Source: Acidobacteriota bacterium
Lineage (GTDB): Bacteria; Acidobacteriota; Holophagae; Holophagales; Holophagaceae
DNA length: 64,000 nt
Direction: 5' to 3'
Assembly (NCBI GenBank): GCA_005788175.1
Contig: SXYX01000012.1
Coordinates: 169,379-233,378 of the forward strand
This document shows positions 62,168-64,000 of this stretch, piece after piece. The position numbers and the translations under genes were made by a program. How positions within the stretch are numbered: position 1 is the stretch's first letter; each line of letters begins with the position of its first letter. A model generated the notes under the pieces. That model was not told the origin of the DNA. It saw nothing but the letters and a program-made list of their open reading frames with translations, and searched no databases.

Positions 62168-62356
62168 CTATTTGGGAAGAAGATGACTAAAGCTTCGAGA
62201 AAGAATCCAATCTATACCCCAAAGGAACAATCCTACAAAGATGGAGATCGTGATTACTGTCCATGAGGCACTCATCACTTTTGATTGGGTAGGCCAACCA
62301 ACGCGATCGAGTTCTTCCATGAACTCTGCAGTCTGTTTTTTAATTAAAGAAATCAA
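62168..62356 (-). CDS. secE: Preprotein translocase subunit SecE
   Basis: The essential clamp subunit of the SecYEG channel in the inner membrane. The 62-residue single-TM form has the amphipathic helix KQTAEFMEELDRVGWPTQS and one TM helix (about 31-52). It is the short type, unlike the three-TM E. coli protein. The start is TTG 62356, six bases after GGAG; no ATG exists upstream within the frame before the tRNA gene. It sits between tRNA-Trp and nusG. Confidence 0.93.
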   Translation of the reverse strand: MISLIKKQTAEFMEELDRVGWPTQSKVMSASWTVITISIFVGLFLWGIDWILSRSFSHLLPK

Positions 62357-62381
62357 AAGTGGCTCCGTGTTAGGGATGAAT

Positions 62382-62457
62382 TGGCAGGGGAGACAGGAAT
62401 CGAACCCGCGACCGTCGGATTTGGAGTCCGAAGCTCTACCAACTGAGCTACTCCCCT
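62382..62457 (-). tRNA. tRNA-Trp (CCA)
   Basis: The - strand reads AGGGGAG...CTCCCCT, a 7-bp acceptor stem, with D arm TAGCTCAGTTGGTAGAGC, anticodon loop CTCCAAA (anticodon CCA), T arm GCGGGTTCGAATCCTGT and discriminator G. The 3' CCA is encoded in the genome. It lies between rpmG and secE, a placement seen in many bacteria. Confidence 0.97.
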
Positions 62458-62499
62458 AGAAATCTAACGAAAAGTTCTAGAAGGGTTTGCATCGCAAGT

Positions 62500-62652
62500 C
62501 TAAGCCTTAGTCTCGCGATGCACCGTGACGCGCTTGAGTCGACGACAGTACTTTTTCAACTCAATTTTTTCAGTGTGTGTCCTTCTGTTTTTTGTAGTGG
62601 TGTAATTTTTATCACCACATTCTTGGCACTGAAGAGTAATGATTTCGCGCAC
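62500..62652 (-). CDS. rpmG: Ribosomal protein bL33
   Basis: A 50-residue large-subunit protein. It reads [12 protein letters not shown] and [19 protein letters not shown], matching L33. The start is GTG 62652, six bases after GAGG. The zinc-ribbon form of L33 has CxxC twice. Here the first pair is complete (CQEC) but the second is only one Cys (KKYCRRL), so three of four ligands remain, between the C+ and C- types. It sits in the normal tuf-rpmG-secE-nusG order. Confidence 0.93.
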   Translation of the reverse strand: MREIITLQCQECGDKNYTTTKNRRTHTEKIELKKYCRRLKRVTVHRETKA

Positions 62653-62685
62653 GTTAAACCTCTAAAATAAAGAGAAGATCTATTT

Positions 62686-63888
62686 TTAAGCGATGATGTC
62701 GCTCACATTACCAGCACCGACCGTACGTCCGCCTTCACGAATAGCGAACTTGAGTCCCTTGTCCATAGCAATAGGAGCAATTAATTCAACTTCTAGCGTA
62801 ATGTTGTCACCAGGCATCACCATTTCTCGACCCGTTTCTAATTTGATCGAACCCGTAACATCCGTAGTTCGGAAATAAAATTGAGGACGATAATTATTGA
62901 AGAAAGGCGTATGGCGTCCGCCTTCTTCTTTGGTGAGGATATAGATCTGAGCTTTGAATTTTGTGTGTGGAGTAATACTTCCAGGCTTAGCTAATACCTG
63001 GCCACGTTCGACATCTTTACGTTCAACACCACGAAGCAGAACGCCTGCATTGTCTCCTGCTTGACCTTCATCGAGACTTTTTCTGAACATTTCAATGCCA
63101 GTGACGACTTTCTTTTCTGTAGCCTTGAGTCCTACAATCTCAATTTCCTCTCCGACCTTGACGATACCCGCTTCAATACGACCTGTCACAACAGTTCCAC
63201 GGCCGGTGATCGTGAAGACATCTTCAACAGGCATAATGAAAGCTTTTTCAACGTCACGTTTTGGCGTAGGAATGTATTTATCGACTTCAGCCATCAAATC
63301 CCAGATGCATTTGCACTTGGGGTCATCCGGATTGCCTGAGCTGGAAATCGCATCAAGCGCTTCGCGAGCTGAACCACTAACGATAGGAATTTCGTCGCCA
63401 GGAAATTGATAAGATTTAAGCAAGTCGCGAATTTCCTCTTTGACGAGATCTGCTAACTCAGGGTCAGCGATGTCCATTTTGTTTAAGAAGACAACCATCG
63501 CAGGGACACCCACTTGACGTGCTAGAAGAATATGTTCACGGGTTTGGGGCATTGGACCATCTGTGGCGGCAACAACAAGAATAGCTCCGTCCATTTGGGC
63601 AGCTCCGGTGATCATGTTCTTAACATAATCCGCGTGGCCAGGGCAATCGACGTGGGCATAATGACGAACTTCCGTCTGATATTCCACATGTGCCGTGTTG
63701 ATTGTAATACCTCGAGCTTTTTCTTCAGGTGCGGAATCAATTTGGTCATAGGATTTAGTTTCGCCACCAAATTTCTTGGAAAGCACAAAAGTAATTGCAG
63801 CTGTGAGGGTCGTCTTACCGTGATCAACATGGCCGATAGTGCCGATATTGATATGAGGTTTAGAACGATCAAATTTTTCTTTGGCCAC
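62686..63888 (-). CDS. tuf: Elongation factor Tu
   Basis: The GTPase that delivers aminoacyl-tRNA to the ribosome. The 400-residue protein has the P-loop GHVDHGKT, effector region [24 protein letters not shown] and the C-terminal domains ([23 protein letters not shown]). Its short insertion near 195 ([22 protein letters not shown]) is of usual size. The start is GTG 63888, five bases after AGGAGG. It follows a tRNA-Thr gene and precedes rpmG. A second tuf gene elsewhere is possible. Confidence 0.98.
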   Translation of the reverse strand: MAKEKFDRSKPHINIGTIGHVDHGKTTLTAAITFVLSKKFGGETKSYDQIDSAPEEKARGITINTAHVEYQTEVRHYAHVDCPGHADYVKNMITGAAQMDGAILVVAATDGPMPQTREHILLARQVGVPAMVVFLNKMDIADPELADLVKEEIRDLLKSYQFPGDEIPIVSGSAREALDAISSSGNPDDPKCKCIWDLMAEVDKYIPTPKRDVEKAFIMPVEDVFTITGRGTVVTGRIEAGIVKVGEEIEIVGLKATEKKVVTGIEMFRKSLDEGQAGDNAGVLLRGVERKDVERGQVLAKPGSITPHTKFKAQIYILTKEEGGRHTPFFNNYRPQFYFRTTDVTGSIKLETGREMVMPGDNITLEVELIAPIAMDKGLKFAIREGGRTVGAGNVSDIIA

Positions 63889-63957
63889 AGGGACCTCCTA
63901 AAAAAATAAATAGTGAAAAAACAAAGAATAAGAACAAAGAATAAGAACATGGATGAA

Positions 63958-64000
63958 TGGAGCCCACAGCAGGGATTGAACCAGCGACCTCTTCCTTACC
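63958..64000 (-). tRNA. tRNA-Thr (GGT), 3' part, cut by the window edge
   Basis: The - strand from the edge reads GGTAAGGAAGAGGTC, then a T arm (GCTGG TTCAATC CCTGC, with one U-U mismatch), then TGTGGGC, discriminator T and an encoded CCA (63958-63960). GGT followed by AA fits the anticodon loop of tRNA-Thr(GGU), and thrT-tuf is a classic order. The 5' half lies outside the window. Confidence 0.85.

Noticed and set aside
63914..63950. Tandem 13-base repeat (AAAGAATAAGAAC twice) between tuf and tRNA-Thr
   Set aside because: Only two copies in a low-complexity A-rich spacer; no sign of a CRISPR, integration site or protein-binding array.
1..64000. CRISPR arrays, insertion sequences, prophage or toxin-antitoxin systems
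   Set aside because: No repeat-spacer pattern, transposase, integrase, phage gene or inverted-repeat-bounded segment was seen.

Overview
The window is a gene-dense housekeeping segment from a Gram-negative, oxygen-respiring bacterium. It has no insertion sequences, prophage or CRISPR array. Outer-membrane biogenesis genes (LolC/E, LolD, Lnt, a Wza-like exporter, a Wzz-like protein) show a diderm envelope. A cbb3-type oxidase, a Rieske/cytochrome b module and 4-hydroxyphenylpyruvate dioxygenase show aerobic or microaerobic life. Several traits (SAM-I riboswitch on methionine genes, a YitJ-type methyltransferase/MTHFR fusion, a short NusA, a zinc-ribbon insert in RpoB) do not look like classical Gamma- or Betaproteobacteria. 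They would fit an Acidobacteriota, Nitrospirota or deltaproteobacterial-grade lineage, but I cannot place the phylum from the sequence alone.

Layout. 1-1.7 kb: recN (-). 1.76-7.6 kb: a methionine/one-carbon operon (promoter, SAM-I riboswitch, methyltransferase-MTHFR fusion, [2Fe-2S] ferredoxin, metH). 7.7-9.8 kb: a pseudouridine synthase and convergent folD. 9.9-14.5 kb: rimP-nusA-infB with an intrinsic terminator in the leader and an apparent ATT start for IF-2. 14.6-16.6 kb: hppD, a pseudopilin and a small membrane protein. 16.6-20.7 kb: hflX, a lolC/E-exonuclease-lolD operon and ruvX. 20.8-27.2 kb: murB-ftsQ-ftsA-ftsZ running directly into kbl-tdh (threonine catabolism). 27.2-32.3 kb: an OPT transporter, an RNA methyltransferase, lnt and maf.

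32.3-41.3 kb (-) is the most unusual part: one tightly packed respiratory operon of 13 genes. It encodes CcoN, a CcoO fused to a second c-type heme domain, a small membrane protein, a diheme lipoprotein, a Rieske protein and cytochrome b no. 1. Two 2-TM proteins of unknown function follow, then cytochrome b no. 2 with a C-terminal 2x[4Fe-4S] ferredoxin, an MvhD/FlpD-like protein, two very small membrane proteins and CcoS. The two cytochromes b are complementary. No. 1 keeps both heme bL histidines and a PEWY-like motif, but both heme bH histidines are Arg. No. 2 keeps all four histidines, has lost the PEWY Glu, and carries iron-sulfur clusters predicted to face the cytoplasm. I infer an oxidase-coupled bc supercomplex with a possible cytoplasmic low-potential electron exit. 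This is the best candidate for an undescribed system.

41.4-50.1 kb: a HAD phosphatase, queD, and surface-polysaccharide genes (Wza-like exporter, WecA-like transferase, Wzz-like protein) on the - strand. pnp lies among them on the + strand behind a structured leader of about 170 nt. 50.1-64 kb (-): the tRNA-Thr / tuf / rpmG / tRNA-Trp / secE / nusG / rplK-rplA-rplJ-rplL / rpoB-rpoC block in classic order, closed by a strong intrinsic terminator.
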